Shown here: positions 50,768 to 59,848 of the stretch, piece after piece
How the letters are laid out: each line of letters opens with the position of its first letter
How positions within the stretch are numbered: position 1 is the first letter of the stretch
The notes under the pieces: generated by a model
The model's input: only the letters and a program-made list of their open reading frames with translations
Told to the model about the DNA's origin: nothing
Databases searched by the model: none
DNA from: Pseudomonas pergaminensis
GTDB lineage: Bacteria; Pseudomonadota; Gammaproteobacteria; Pseudomonadales; Pseudomonadaceae
Length of the DNA stretch: 64,000 nucleotides
Assembly: GCF_024112395.2 (NCBI RefSeq)
Contig: NZ_CP078013.2
Span: 2,356,001-2,420,000, forward strand
Reading direction: 5' to 3'
Program-made: the position numbers and the translations under genes

Positions 50768-51199
50768 TTAAATCACGGCCCGCGTTTTTAGGAACGCGAA
50801 ATACTTGGGGTCATCGTTGTCAAAAATCTCATCTCCAGCCGCCATGTATGCTCGCATAAGCTCATCGGCGGCTCGATCAGTTTCCTCTTTCTCGTACAGT
50901 GCTTGGCCCAAACGCAAATGCAAAAATGGATTGCCGACTGCATCGGGACAAGTCATCGCATACTCAAGGGCCTCTTTTGCGGAGGTAAAGAATCCTCCCC
51001 GAAAACAGGCATCGCCGATTGCGGCAAGCACCCATGTCGCCGCTTCCCAGTTATTTTTGGGTTCTGGTATCAACTCCCACGCTAGGCTGTACTCACCGAG
51101 GGCAGCCTTGAAATCACCGCCTTCCAGATGTTCATCACCCAATTGGCAAAACGCCTTGATCTGCTCATGGGTCAAGTCATCCAATTCGAAAGTTTCCAT
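50768..51199 (-). CDS. Small TPR protein (immunity-like)
   Basis: 143 residues from the ATG at 51199 (AGGGAG upstream). Three TPR-type helical pairs: HEQIKAFCQLGDEHLEGGDFKAALGEYSLAWELIPEPK, WVLAAIGDACFRGGFFTSAKEALEYAM and FLHLRLGQALYEKEETDRAADELMRAYM. The acidic single-domain TPR form is common among immunity proteins of contact-dependent toxins. No toxin gene lies nearby. Confidence 0.8.
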   Translation of the reverse strand: METFELDDLTHEQIKAFCQLGDEHLEGGDFKAALGEYSLAWELIPEPKNNWEAATWVLAAIGDACFRGGFFTSAKEALEYAMTCPDAVGNPFLHLRLGQALYEKEETDRAADELMRAYMAAGDEIFDNDDPKYFAFLKTRAVI

Positions 51200-51351
51200 C
51201 TGAACTCCCTGTCTATAAGGCTCAACCGCGTGAGCCGCCGATTTTGCAACCAGGCTGGGCGATAAACAATCGTAAAAATCACGACGATATACAGGCCAGC
51301 TAACGGCCGATGGCCGCCTGTCGTGAGGGGCAGCGCGTCGCTGCATGGACT

Positions 51352-51500
51352 CATGTCGGCACAAAATTGGTACGCAGCTATCGGGTCGGCTCTGTAGGGC
51401 AAGTAGTACATGGCCTACAGGATTAGCAGTCCCAATTCATCACCGAAAAGGCTGATGTTTTTCGTTCATGACCGGCAGCAGTCGGCCAAAAGCATACGAT
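51352..51500 (-). repeat. Composite dispersed repeat, copy E (inverted)
   Basis: Read on the minus strand it repeats copy A: a TTTTGGCCGACTGCTGCCGG half-palindrome, AACATCAGCCTTTTCGGTGA, CTAATCCTGTAGGCCATGTA, CTACAGAGCC and GTACCAATTTTGTGCC. Copies A and E are inverted and bracket 43.3-51.5 kb. Confidence 0.75.
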
Positions 51501-51633
51501 CGCTGGAACGCTACAGACTAGATGCTTTTCCAATCATGCTGAAATGATGAGTATCGTTTGTGCAGGCGGCGCGGTGGTGGCTCGATACGTCTTAGTGTGT
51601 CGCTGTTTTGAGGTCTGAATCCCTCCCGACATT

Positions 51634-53391
51634 TCAATAACACTCGATGCGGTTGCGCCCAGCACGCTTTGCGCGATAGAGCGCCTTATCGCTGCGTGAC
51701 AGGCTGGCCTCAGCGCTGACATCGGTTGAATGGAGGGCGGCGATACCTATGCTGACCGCCAGTGTTAGACATTCGTCTCCGTGGCCTAATGGCGTAATGG
51801 CCAGCTCATCCTGGACTCGTTGGGCGAAGATTTTGGCTTCGTCGACGCAAGCATTGCTCAACACCACTGCGAACTCTTCGCCGCCCATGCGACCGGCGGC
51901 ATCGGTTCTGCGCAGCTGTGTGCAGAGAATGGCCGAGAAGTGCTGAAGCGCGAGATCACCTACCGAATGGCCCCAGCGATCATTAATGGCTTTGAAGTGG
52001 TCAAGGTCGAACATCAGGATTACCGCGGGATAGCTGGCAGAGCGCTGCACCCGCGCCAACTCGCTTTCGAGGTGCTGCATGAAATGACGACGATTGGAGA
52101 GTTGCGTCAAGGAATCCGTGCTGGCGAGCACCTGCAGTTCTGCTTCGATTAGCTTGCGCTCGGTGACATCGGTGATGATGCCGTGCCAGAGCACACTGCC
52201 GTCCGCCAATGCCCTGGGACGCGCAGCACCCTGACGCCAAGCGGCGCCCCCACCGGGCAGCAGTACCCGGTATTCTAGGCTCCAAGGTTTGAGATCCCTC
52301 GCAGACGCCTCCAGGGAGCCGAGGTAAGCAGCCAGATCGTCCGGATGGATGATCATGTGCAGCATGTCGGCATCCTGCATCAGTTGCTCCGGCTTCACTC
52401 CGTAAATGTCGCAGACCCCTATGCTGACAAAGGAAAAGCTATACTGTCCATTCACATGCCGCAGACTCTGGAAAACCATGCCGGGGATTTCGTTGGTCAG
52501 GTCGGTCAGCAGCGCGGCGTTCAGCTGTATCTGTTCCGACAGGGCGTACATGGCAGTGACGTCGGTGGTGGCTCCGACCATGCGCACGGCGTTGCCGGCG
52601 CCGTCATATTCCACCACCTTGCCGCGACTGCAGACCCACTTGTAACTGCCGTCCCGGCAGCGTAGTCGGTGCTCCACTTCGAAAATCTCGGTGCGCCCGT
52701 CGATGGCCTCCTGGTAGACAGCCAGCACGTAGGCGAAGTCGGCGGGATGGATGCGGGTGTATGCCTCCGCGACGTCGTCGCCGATCTCGTTGTTGTTGTA
52801 CCCCAGCAAGGCCTTCCAACTATCGGAATAGTTGACTTTGCCTGTGAGCATGTTTCGGTCCCAGACACCAGTCCCGCTAGTGGCGATGGCCAGCGTCTTA
52901 CGTCGCTCGCTTTCGCTCGGAAGCTCAAACTCTGCTCGATCCGACTCCTTTAGCAGAAGCGCCCCTGCCGCCAATTGAGCGAACTCCTGCAAACCTTTCT
53001 GTTGCTCGGAATCCAGCTCGCGGGGTTGGTCGTGAAGCAGATAGAGCAGGCCGAGCTGCCCTCCATCTGGAGCCTGTAGGGGGCAGACGGCGAGAAAGCG
53101 CAGCGCGGGAAACGTTTTTGTCAGCTGGTGATTGCGCAGATGTTCGTCGCGGCTGATATCGGGCACAAGCAGCAATGTATGGGCATTGGCATTGGAGGGA
53201 AGCGGCATGTGGAGGTCTGGCAGTGTGTCGCGCGCAATTGGGCCGGCGCCAGCGCAAAAACGCTGGAGGTCCTGGGCGCCGGTTGTTAGCAGGACGGCCA
53301 CAACACCGAACTGCCGCCTGACCATATGGAGCAGGCCGTCGAAGCGCTCGTCTCGGGAACCTTCTGACGACTTGGATCTGCTGGACAACAT
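51634..53391 (-). CDS. GAF-PAS-PAS-GGDEF diguanylate cyclase
   Basis: 585 residues. An N-terminal GAF-like region (about 20-150) is followed by two PAS/PAC units (about 165-285 and 295-410; GSYKWVCSRGKVVEYDGAGNAVRMVGATTDVT and GGAAWRQGAARPRALADGSVLWHGIITDVTERK) and a C-terminal GGDEF domain (about 425-585) with active-site GGEEF and an upstream RRTD inhibition site. It is therefore likely to make cyclic-di-GMP with product inhibition. Four sensory layers suggest environmental input. It is not linked to an EAL domain. Confidence 0.92.
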   Translation of the reverse strand: MLSSRSKSSEGSRDERFDGLLHMVRRQFGVVAVLLTTGAQDLQRFCAGAGPIARDTLPDLHMPLPSNANAHTLLLVPDISRDEHLRNHQLTKTFPALRFLAVCPLQAPDGGQLGLLYLLHDQPRELDSEQQKGLQEFAQLAAGALLLKESDRAEFELPSESERRKTLAIATSGTGVWDRNMLTGKVNYSDSWKALLGYNNNEIGDDVAEAYTRIHPADFAYVLAVYQEAIDGRTEIFEVEHRLRCRDGSYKWVCSRGKVVEYDGAGNAVRMVGATTDVTAMYALSEQIQLNAALLTDLTNEIPGMVFQSLRHVNGQYSFSFVSIGVCDIYGVKPEQLMQDADMLHMIIHPDDLAAYLGSLEASARDLKPWSLEYRVLLPGGGAAWRQGAARPRALADGSVLWHGIITDVTERKLIEAELQVLASTDSLTQLSNRRHFMQHLESELARVQRSASYPAVILMFDLDHFKAINDRWGHSVGDLALQHFSAILCTQLRRTDAAGRMGGEEFAVVLSNACVDEAKIFAQRVQDELAITPLGHGDECLTLAVSIGIAALHSTDVSAEASLSRSDKALYRAKRAGRNRIECY

Positions 53392-53865
53392 TCGGATTTC
53401 TCCACTCCGGGGTGCGAGTTGTGCCTCCTGGCGATTATCGGCTTGGGGTTGAAAAACTTAACAATAATAGCTTTCTGCCGTCATCATTTCGTTAAGCCGT
53501 GACGAATTGGCTGGCAGCCACTACCGTTGTCTCAGTGGAATCGAAAGGGGACGGACTCGAGTCACCGGTATTGGCTGGCGATGACCAGCCCCATGTGGTG
53601 AATAAATAGCTCAGGTTCACCTACCCCCGTTAACCCGACTCGTGCCATAACGAGCCAGCTGCTGATTACAGACTTATGTTTACGATTTGGCTGGCTGCTG
53701 CTGGAGGCAAGGGGCCGAGTCGACTACGAGGGGCGTCTATTGGCCGAATTCGGTTTGCCACAAAGGGCAGCAACCGGCCAAAAGCAGACTGTGGACAGGT
53801 AGCCGTTGATGTCTCTACGCTGGACGATCTAGTGGCAGCACAGCTGCAAAAAAGGAGTAGTCACG
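53392..53865. other. Intergenic region with repeat and leader of a small gene
   Basis: 474 bp without a gene. It contains a decayed palindromic repeat copy near 53740-53795 and a good ribosome binding site (AAAAGGAG at 53850-53857) for the next gene. Confidence 0.55.
53739..53795 (+). repeat. Dispersed palindromic repeat, copy F
   Basis: TATTGGCCGAATTCGGTTTG ... GGGCAGCAACCGGCCAAAAGC has the same arms as copies B and C. Confidence 0.65.
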
Positions 53866-54231
53866 TTGGAAGTTGCCATTGATCGAGATAGCGTTCATGC
53901 AGGAGATGATCTGGGAAGCCATGCGACGTCGATCAGACTCGATCCATCAGCAACGCTGCGCTCCTTAATCGAAGTGATACAAGATGCCGGCTACTTACCG
54001 GGTATCTATGGAGGCAAGGCTACTTGGATTATTTGGTCGTCTGACAAACCAATAGGTGTTTTAGCGCAGCAATGGCCAGCACCTAAATTGACCGTGCCGC
54101 CCGACAGCACCGTTGATCAATATTTCGGAAATACCGAACCTCGCCTTCTGTTCAGATATTGGTGTCAGGCAGATCCAGATGAGGTCTTTTCGAATATCAA
54201 GACCGGAAATGAGCCACCCTCACGATTTTAG
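53866..54231 (+). CDS. Small unknown protein (immunity-like)
   Basis: 121 residues from the TTG at 53866, chosen because of the strong AGGAG upstream. It has mixed alpha/beta character: RLDPSATLRSLIEVIQDAGYLPGIYGGKATWIIWSSDKPIGVLAQQWP. LLFRYWCQADPDEVF follows. No known family. It is preceded by a copy of the palindromic repeat, like the other orphan small genes. Confidence 0.65.
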   Translation: MEVAIDRDSVHAGDDLGSHATSIRLDPSATLRSLIEVIQDAGYLPGIYGGKATWIIWSSDKPIGVLAQQWPAPKLTVPPDSTVDQYFGNTEPRLLFRYWCQADPDEVFSNIKTGNEPPSRF

Positions 54232-54480
54232 GATTGGCGGTGGACATTTCTGTCGATCAATGCGGTTCAGATGACTGCTATGGGTCGGCAGCCAAGCTTC
54301 GCGAAATATCCACCGGCCTGCGATCCATACCAGAAGTGCCGCGACTCCAGACCGTAATGAGACCTGCACCATGAGTGACACATCCTCAGCAATTGCCTTC
54401 ATTGCGACCTGTTGCGCTCCCCAGACCAAACACAGCAAAACCATGATTCCTGTGGCCATGCCATCAACTGGCTTTCTCAT
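54220..54480 (-). pseudogene. 5' fragment of a DMT/EamA-family transporter gene
   Basis: From the ATG at 54480, the frame encodes the first two helices of an EamA transporter (MATGIMVLLCLVWGAQQVAMKAI and VSLRSGVAALLVWIAGRWIF) and then diverges to a non-homologous tail ending at 54220. Intact family members have about ten helices and 280-300 residues, so most of the gene is lost. Confidence 0.75.
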
Positions 54481-54499
54481 GTAACAGCCCCGCAAAAAT

Positions 54500-54789
54500 T
54501 TATGCCAAGTTACCTTCGATAATTATCATTTCTCGCTTATAAGCGAGAAACGCAACCGACTTGGCTTTAGCGTAATAAGGGTCAATATTGCAGGCCTTGG
54601 CCTGTTCATAACTCGAGAACTCAACAACCAATACACGTTTGCTGGTCATTGACTCTGGCAGCGCGCCTGGATCCAAAAGCCTGACGCTGGCGCCGTACTT
54701 CTTACAAATCGGCGCCCAAAGCTGGCTTTATTTTTTTATGCATCAGCGTCGATTACATCCGTTCCAAGAATGATCCAAGAGCCTTTCAC
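54500..54789 (-). pseudogene. Decayed DUF1330-family gene
   Basis: The minus strand gives a GTG start at 54789 (VKGSWIILGTDVIDADA, then stop) and, in another frame, the rest of a DUF1330 domain (CKKYGASVRLLDPGALPE ... RVLVVEFSSYEQAKACNIDPYYAKAKS) ending at 54500. The break lies in an A-rich run around 54730-54740 with stops in both frames. The GTG overlaps the stop of the oxidoreductase gene upstream, so the two once formed an operon. Confidence 0.75.
54529..54550. promoter_or_regulatory. Perfect 22-bp palindrome
   Basis: Half-site TTTCTCGCTTA followed by its exact complement. It lies inside the DUF1330 relic and about 50 bp upstream of the DMT fragment. A related imperfect sequence (TCTCTATAAGAGAGA) lies just before the LysR gene near 55720, so it may be a regulator site. 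Confidence 0.5.
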
Positions 54790-55643
54790 TGTGGATTCTC
54801 CAGTGAGGCGTTAATCTGGTTGAAGCGTGCAGTTTGTGAGTTCTTTTCATCTTGAATACGGCGCTGTGCAAAACTGTTTGCCGCCCCCTCGAAGGTCTGT
54901 TTTGCGCGTGGGTTCCACTGAACACCGGATCGAGCGACGACCCCTGGCTTGAGTTGTTGATGCTCGTCGTAATCTCGACGGGGATGAAAGAACAAGGGTT
55001 GGAGTTCGTCCAGATTAGACAGATGCTTAACGTAGTCCTGAAGGTACTGTTCGCGCTGCAACTGACTCACTCGCGCCGGCATCCATGCGGCAAAAGGTGG
55101 CAGTACAGTAAAACCGGTGTAGGCAAGAATCCCGTTATGAATGGGCCACAGAATATGGTGCAGATCCCCATCAACGCCGTTTGGCTCATACAGTGTGCTG
55201 GCCGTACCTGTGGTAAGGCTTAGCATCGCGCGTTTGCCTTTGAGGTGTCCGGTTTCATACTTTCGGCCAGACGAATACGCGAAACCACGGCTGAAGACCC
55301 GATCGACCCATCCTTTGAGTATTGCTGGCATGGAAAACCACCACATGGGGAACTGAAAAATTACCAGGTCTGCCTCGGCAACTTTGGATTGCTCACGCTC
55401 GACCTCGCGGCACACTGTCGCATTGGCCTGCGCATGCTCTTGTTCACTGGACGGATCAAAATAGTTTGCATCAGCACGATCGCCGAACTCGTCCGGGTGA
55501 AGCGTGGCGTTCCAACCCATGGCATACAAGTCGCTGACCTGGACGTTATGCCCCAGCGCTTCAAAAGTGCGCACAGCGGTCTGTGTCATGGCGGCGTTGA
55601 ATGACTTGGGCTCGGGATGTGCGTGGATGATCAGAATGTTCAT
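54786..55643 (-). CDS. NAD(P)H-dependent oxidoreductase (NQO1/MdaB-like flavodoxin fold)
   Basis: 285 residues from the ATG at 55643. The flavodoxin-like start NILIIHAHPEPKSFNAAMTQT and the motifs LVIFQFPMWWFSMPAILKGWVDRVFSRGFAYS are diagnostic. It should reduce quinones or electrophiles with FMN/FAD. The C-terminal 60 residues are longer than in typical members. It is divergent from a LysR regulator (104 bp between starts), the probable controller. Confidence 0.9.
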   Translation of the reverse strand: MNILIIHAHPEPKSFNAAMTQTAVRTFEALGHNVQVSDLYAMGWNATLHPDEFGDRADANYFDPSSEQEHAQANATVCREVEREQSKVAEADLVIFQFPMWWFSMPAILKGWVDRVFSRGFAYSSGRKYETGHLKGKRAMLSLTTGTASTLYEPNGVDGDLHHILWPIHNGILAYTGFTVLPPFAAWMPARVSQLQREQYLQDYVKHLSNLDELQPLFFHPRRDYDEHQQLKPGVVARSGVQWNPRAKQTFEGAANSFAQRRIQDEKNSQTARFNQINASLENPQ

Positions 55644-55747
55644 GTTTGGCACCTGCATGGCTGTACGATTGACGATGTGATTGTCAGGGCGTCGCTTATG
55701 CCGTACAAACCATCTGTTTTATCTCTATAAGAGAGAATTACTAATCT

Positions 55748-56638
55748 ATGCGATCTGACACTCCGCTCAAGGCCATTGCCTGCTTTGACGCTGTTATGCA
55801 AACGGGTAGCGCAGCGCTGGCTGCTCAGCAACTGTTTGTCACACCGGGTGCCGTGAGCCAGCAGATTCGTAAACTTGAGGATTGGCTGGGCGTTCCTTTG
55901 TTCGCACGCATCGTGCGCAAATTGCAACCAACCGAATATGCGACGCTCTATTGGGAACAGATAAAGCCTGCGCTGCAGCAAATTGACCAAGCCAATGCAA
56001 CGCTACAGCGTCGTGTCGAATCGCAGGTGCGTTTGAGCATGCCGCCAGCGTTCGCCAACACTTGGTTCGCAAGACGCATGCCCTTGCTGACGGGTCGATA
56101 TCCTGGCCTGAGCCTTCATCTCAGCGCTTCAGCAGACAACGTGGATTTCAATTCCCACACATACGATCTGGCCGTCCGATACTTCGACGGCCAAGATAGT
56201 AATTTGAATGTTCTGTTGCTGCTGCCTGACGAAGTGAGCGTGTATTGCAGCCCCGCTTATCGGGATTGGCTCCAAGCGGTAAATGTGGAGGATATGACGC
56301 GGGCGACTCTGCTAATAACGACCTCGCACGCAAATTGGTCGCGATGGCTCGCACAGGTGGGCCTTTCCTTCGATGGCATGACAAGCCATCTACGTTTCGA
56401 CCAGTCGGAAACGGCCATTGATGCGGCTAGACGAAGTCAGGGTTTGGTGCTGACCAGTCCATGGCTTGTCGAGGAAGATTTGAATAAAAACAACCTAGTC
56501 CAGCTATTTCCACACAAACTGCATACTGGAAAGGGATATTACCTGGTCACAAGTAAAGATCGGCCTCTCACTGCGGCTGCACGGCAATTCCGGGATTGGT
56601 TGACCGCCGCTGCTCATTGCAGTGGTGACGAAGGGTAA
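55748..56638 (+). CDS. LysR-family regulator (GcvA-like)
   Basis: 296 residues from the ATG at 55748. N-terminal helix-turn-helix: LKAIACFDAVMQTGSAALAAQQLFVTPGAVSQQIRKLEDWLGVPLFAR. The substrate-binding domain follows (VRLSMPPAFANTWFARRMPLLTGRYPGLSLHLSASADNVDFNSHTYDLAVRYFD). The order of features is typical for the GcvA-type subgroup. It is divergent from the oxidoreductase. Confidence 0.93.
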   Translation: MRSDTPLKAIACFDAVMQTGSAALAAQQLFVTPGAVSQQIRKLEDWLGVPLFARIVRKLQPTEYATLYWEQIKPALQQIDQANATLQRRVESQVRLSMPPAFANTWFARRMPLLTGRYPGLSLHLSASADNVDFNSHTYDLAVRYFDGQDSNLNVLLLLPDEVSVYCSPAYRDWLQAVNVEDMTRATLLITTSHANWSRWLAQVGLSFDGMTSHLRFDQSETAIDAARRSQGLVLTSPWLVEEDLNKNNLVQLFPHKLHTGKGYYLVTSKDRPLTAAARQFRDWLTAAAHCSGDEG

Positions 56639-57095
56639 TCGAAGCCCGCTTTCGGCCGAAAAGGTTGCACACGAAAGTCCGCTTCTGGCCGATAGCTGCC
56701 GTCCACAAATGACTGCTTTCGGCCATAGGGAGTATGACGGGACTCCAGTAGAGCGGTCCGTAGGGCGCGGACGAAATCGCTAGGGTGCGGCGTCGTCTTG
56801 GCATCGCCCACGCCGTAGCCACGGGTGAACAATCAGGCTTGAAAATCGCAGCGTTCGATGTGGCCACCTGCGGTGTCGTGAACGTCCGTAAAAGGGCGGA
56901 TTTCCAAAAGTCGAGACAGCGAAGTCAGCCAGACGGCAACAATGTGATCCTGCTTTTTTTGTTAGATCTGAGTCTGTTTTTAACGGGGCGACGCTCTATA
57001 GAGTGTATATCCGACGCACAAGTGGACAGTGATCGGCCCGCTACTGTTTCTGGCTCTCTGAAGACCGGACGAATCGAGAGTCTTCAGGAATCACC
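56639..57095. other. Intergenic region with palindromic repeats
   Basis: No convincing gene; a weak plus-strand frame from 56785 has no domain. Copies of the dispersed repeat occur at 56640-56740. Confidence 0.5.
56640..56740. repeat. Dispersed palindromic repeat, copies G
   Basis: GCCCGCTTTCGGCCGAAAAG, then GTCCGCTTCTGGCCGATAGC TGCCGTC and GACTGCTTTCGGCCATAG are three closely packed units of the same family. Confidence 0.65.
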
Positions 57096-59336
57096 ATGAA
57101 TACTCGTCCAAGCTTTCAGAGCAAGACCTTCCCCCAATCGCAACGTGACATTCTCGGCATGATCGCGACCGATCAGCATCTGGGCGATGTACTCTGCGCC
57201 ATCTGCCAGATGCTCGACACACAGACTCCCGAAACCTACTGCTCTATCCTGCTGGCGGATGCAGAGGGCAAGCACTTACTCAACGGCGCGGCACCAGGTC
57301 TGCCGGCCGAGTACAGCGAGGCGATAGATGGAATGGCTATTGGTCCGCAGGAAGGGACCTGCGGCACAGCAGCGTTCCGGCGCGAGCTTGTAGTCACCGA
57401 AGACATCGCACGGGACCCGAACTGGGAACGTTTCCGCAGCCTGGCGCTGGGGCATGACCTGCGTTCCTGCTGGTCAGTCCCTTTGCTCTCCCATGAAGGA
57501 ACGGTGTTGGGGACATTTGCCCTGTACCAAAAGAGTATCCATGCGCCGGACGAGGTGCAGATTCAACAGCTGGTGTTTGCCGCGCAACTGGCAGTCATTG
57601 CGATCCGTCATGAGCGTGACGGTCGGCGATTGGAGGAGAGCGAACAACGTTTTCGTTCATTGTTCACCTATAACCCCAACCCGGTGTTCGCCCTCGATCT
57701 GGCCGGCAACATCCAGAGCGTCAATCCTGCAGGCCTGAAGCTGAAACCGCACACGGCCGTCAATTTCATTGGTCATCACTTTTCCCATCTGGTTCTCGAT
57801 GAGGATCTGCAACGGGTTAGTCAGCATTTTTGCGCAGCCCGTGCCGGATCGCCTCAGCGCTTCGAGGCACAGCTTCGCGACGAAAGTGAGCAACTGTTGA
57901 CCATGGATATCTCCAACCTGCCCATCATGGTCAACGGAGAGATTGTGGGAGTATTCGGCATTGCCCGGGACATCAGCGCACAGAAAAATTTCGAACGCGA
58001 ATTGAGCTTCAATGCCAGCCATGACCGGCTGACCGGTTTGCTTAACCGTGTTTCGCTTGAAGAGCGACTTGTTCGGGATTGCCACATCAGTCGTCGGCGT
58101 AATCGGCGTCTGGCGGTAATGTGCATTGATCTGGATGGATTCAAATCCATCAACGATTCGATCGGGCATTACTTCGGCGATCAGGTGCTGATCGAAGTGT
58201 CGCAACGCATGACCCAGCAAGTTCGTCCCGGTGACACCATCGTGCGCATGGGCGGTGACGAATTCATTGTGCTGCTGCCGGACCTGCTGCGTGACGAGGA
58301 CGCAGTGCCAGTCGCCGAGCGCTTGATGGCCAGCATTGCCAGACCCTACTGCATCCAGGGCATTGACCTGCATGTGAGTGCAAGTGTCGGCATCACCCTG
58401 AGCGATGGTCACATTGAGCAGCCGATGCAACTGATCCAGCAGGCTGACATGGCCATGTACAAAGCCAAGCAGCAAGGGCGCAACAACTTTCAGTGGTACA
58501 CCAGCGAGCTCAATCAACGTGTTTGCGAGCACGCGAGCCTGCGCAATGACTTGCAAAAGGCTATCGAAACTCAATCCTTCCAGCTGCATTATCAACCGCA
58601 GATAGACGCACGCACGGGGCAGGTGGTCGGGATCGAAGCCTTGCTGCGCTGGGAGCATCCGGAAAAAGGATTTATCTCACCAGCGGTGTTTGTAACAGTG
58701 GCTGAAGACAGTGGTCAGATCATCCCGCTGAGCCTTTGGGTACTCGATACGGCCTGCGCGCAGTTGCGTCAACTGGGCGAGCAGGGCATCACAGGCATCT
58801 CGATGGCCGTGAATATTTCGCCGATGCATTTCCAGCGTGGGCAGTTCGTCGAGTGTATACAGGCAGTGCTGAACAGGTACGAACTTAGCGCCGGGCAGTT
58901 GGAACTGGAGATTACCGAGTCGCTCCTGTTGCATAACGTTGAGCAGGCGATCGACACGTTGCACCAGCTCAAGGCTCTAGGTGTACGCATTGCGCTCGAT
59001 GATTTCGGCACCGGTTATTCCAGCCTCAGCTACCTCAAGCGCTTACCCATCGACAAAATCAAGATTGACCGTTCTTTCATCCGGGATATCGCTACCGACC
59101 ATCACGATGCCGCGATCACCCAAGGCATTATTTCCATGGCCCATCACCTCAGCCTGACGGTGGTCGCCGAAGGTGTGGAAACCAAGTCTCAAGTGGATTT
59201 TCTCAAGGGCGGTCGCTGCGATGTTTTTCAGGGGTATTACTTTGCTAAACCGATGCCCTATGCTGACCTCGAAGCCTTCCTAAGCCTTCGCGCGTCCCGG
59301 TCCCTGACGCCCGATCTTGTCTGTTCCGAAGTTTGA
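57096..59336 (+). CDS. GAF-PAS-GGDEF-EAL cyclic-di-GMP protein
   Basis: 746 residues from the ATG at 57096. GAF domain (about 15-165: DTQTPETYCSILLADAEGKHLLNGAAPGLPAEYSEAI ... GPQEGTCGTAAFRRELVVTEDIARDPNW), PAS (about 185-300), GGDEF (about 305-475, with GGDEF and an RPGD inhibition site), and EAL (about 490-745, with GIEALLRWEHPEKG, LEITESLLL and DDFGTGYSSLSYLKRLPIDKIKIDRSFI). The EAL catalytic residues appear intact, so it may act as a phosphodiesterase, a cyclase, or both. Confidence 0.95.
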   Translation: MNTRPSFQSKTFPQSQRDILGMIATDQHLGDVLCAICQMLDTQTPETYCSILLADAEGKHLLNGAAPGLPAEYSEAIDGMAIGPQEGTCGTAAFRRELVVTEDIARDPNWERFRSLALGHDLRSCWSVPLLSHEGTVLGTFALYQKSIHAPDEVQIQQLVFAAQLAVIAIRHERDGRRLEESEQRFRSLFTYNPNPVFALDLAGNIQSVNPAGLKLKPHTAVNFIGHHFSHLVLDEDLQRVSQHFCAARAGSPQRFEAQLRDESEQLLTMDISNLPIMVNGEIVGVFGIARDISAQKNFERELSFNASHDRLTGLLNRVSLEERLVRDCHISRRRNRRLAVMCIDLDGFKSINDSIGHYFGDQVLIEVSQRMTQQVRPGDTIVRMGGDEFIVLLPDLLRDEDAVPVAERLMASIARPYCIQGIDLHVSASVGITLSDGHIEQPMQLIQQADMAMYKAKQQGRNNFQWYTSELNQRVCEHASLRNDLQKAIETQSFQLHYQPQIDARTGQVVGIEALLRWEHPEKGFISPAVFVTVAEDSGQIIPLSLWVLDTACAQLRQLGEQGITGISMAVNISPMHFQRGQFVECIQAVLNRYELSAGQLELEITESLLLHNVEQAIDTLHQLKALGVRIALDDFGTGYSSLSYLKRLPIDKIKIDRSFIRDIATDHHDAAITQGIISMAHHLSLTVVAEGVETKSQVDFLKGGRCDVFQGYYFAKPMPYADLEAFLSLRASRSLTPDLVCSEV

Positions 59337-59646
59337 AAAGGCGAATCTTCAGATTCGAACGAGTCCGGTTGCCCTGAACCACACTTCAGTTGCCACTTCG
59401 GTCCTGGAGCGTTCCTGTTGAGCGCTTCAGATCTTTTGCCGGGTCCAGAAGCGTTTGGGAAACTGAGCGCTTTAGACCCAAGCTCTGCTCAACACGCCTG
59501 GCCGTGGACGCATTAAGCGCGTGACTGTTGTTGGCACTGGAGGGTACAGAAAATTCGTTCAGTTACTACGGTAAGCGTCATCAACGACTATAGTCATTGG
59601 TGAGCCAGAGCGAATCCGACCATTCCCCTGCCAACCTGGCCTAATC
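59337..59646. other. Intergenic region, nothing recognised
   Basis: 310 bp with no supported gene. Short GAGCGCTT motifs repeat around 59430-59470. No promoter or terminator can be assigned with confidence. Confidence 0.4.
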
Positions 59647-59769
59647 CAATTCCGCGATTACACGGCGGATCTTCTTGTGTTCCTTGATGCGGAACGTAAA
59701 CGTTTCGCTGCCGAAATTACTCAGGCTCAGGCTGAGATCGAGGCAGCGTTGTCTTTTTTTTCCCCTTGA
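59647..59769 (+). pseudogene. 3' remnant, outer-membrane-factor-like
   Basis: About 40 codons before a TGA read QFRDYTADLLVFLDAERKRFAAEITQAQAEIEAALSFFSP. The LDAERxRFAAE..QAQ pattern resembles the last helix of NodT/OprM-type outer-membrane factors. No upstream part or start is visible, so it is a relic at most. Confidence 0.4.
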
Positions 59770-59848
59770 TGGTGGATGGAGTTATCCCGCCGGGCACGTC
59801 GTATCCCACTGAGCACGTCCCAACCACCCATCTATCAAGGTTCAAGCA

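Noticed and set aside
56785..57099. 104-codon plus-strand frame before the GGDEF-EAL gene
   Set aside because: No ribosome binding site, no domain, and it runs into the start of the next gene.
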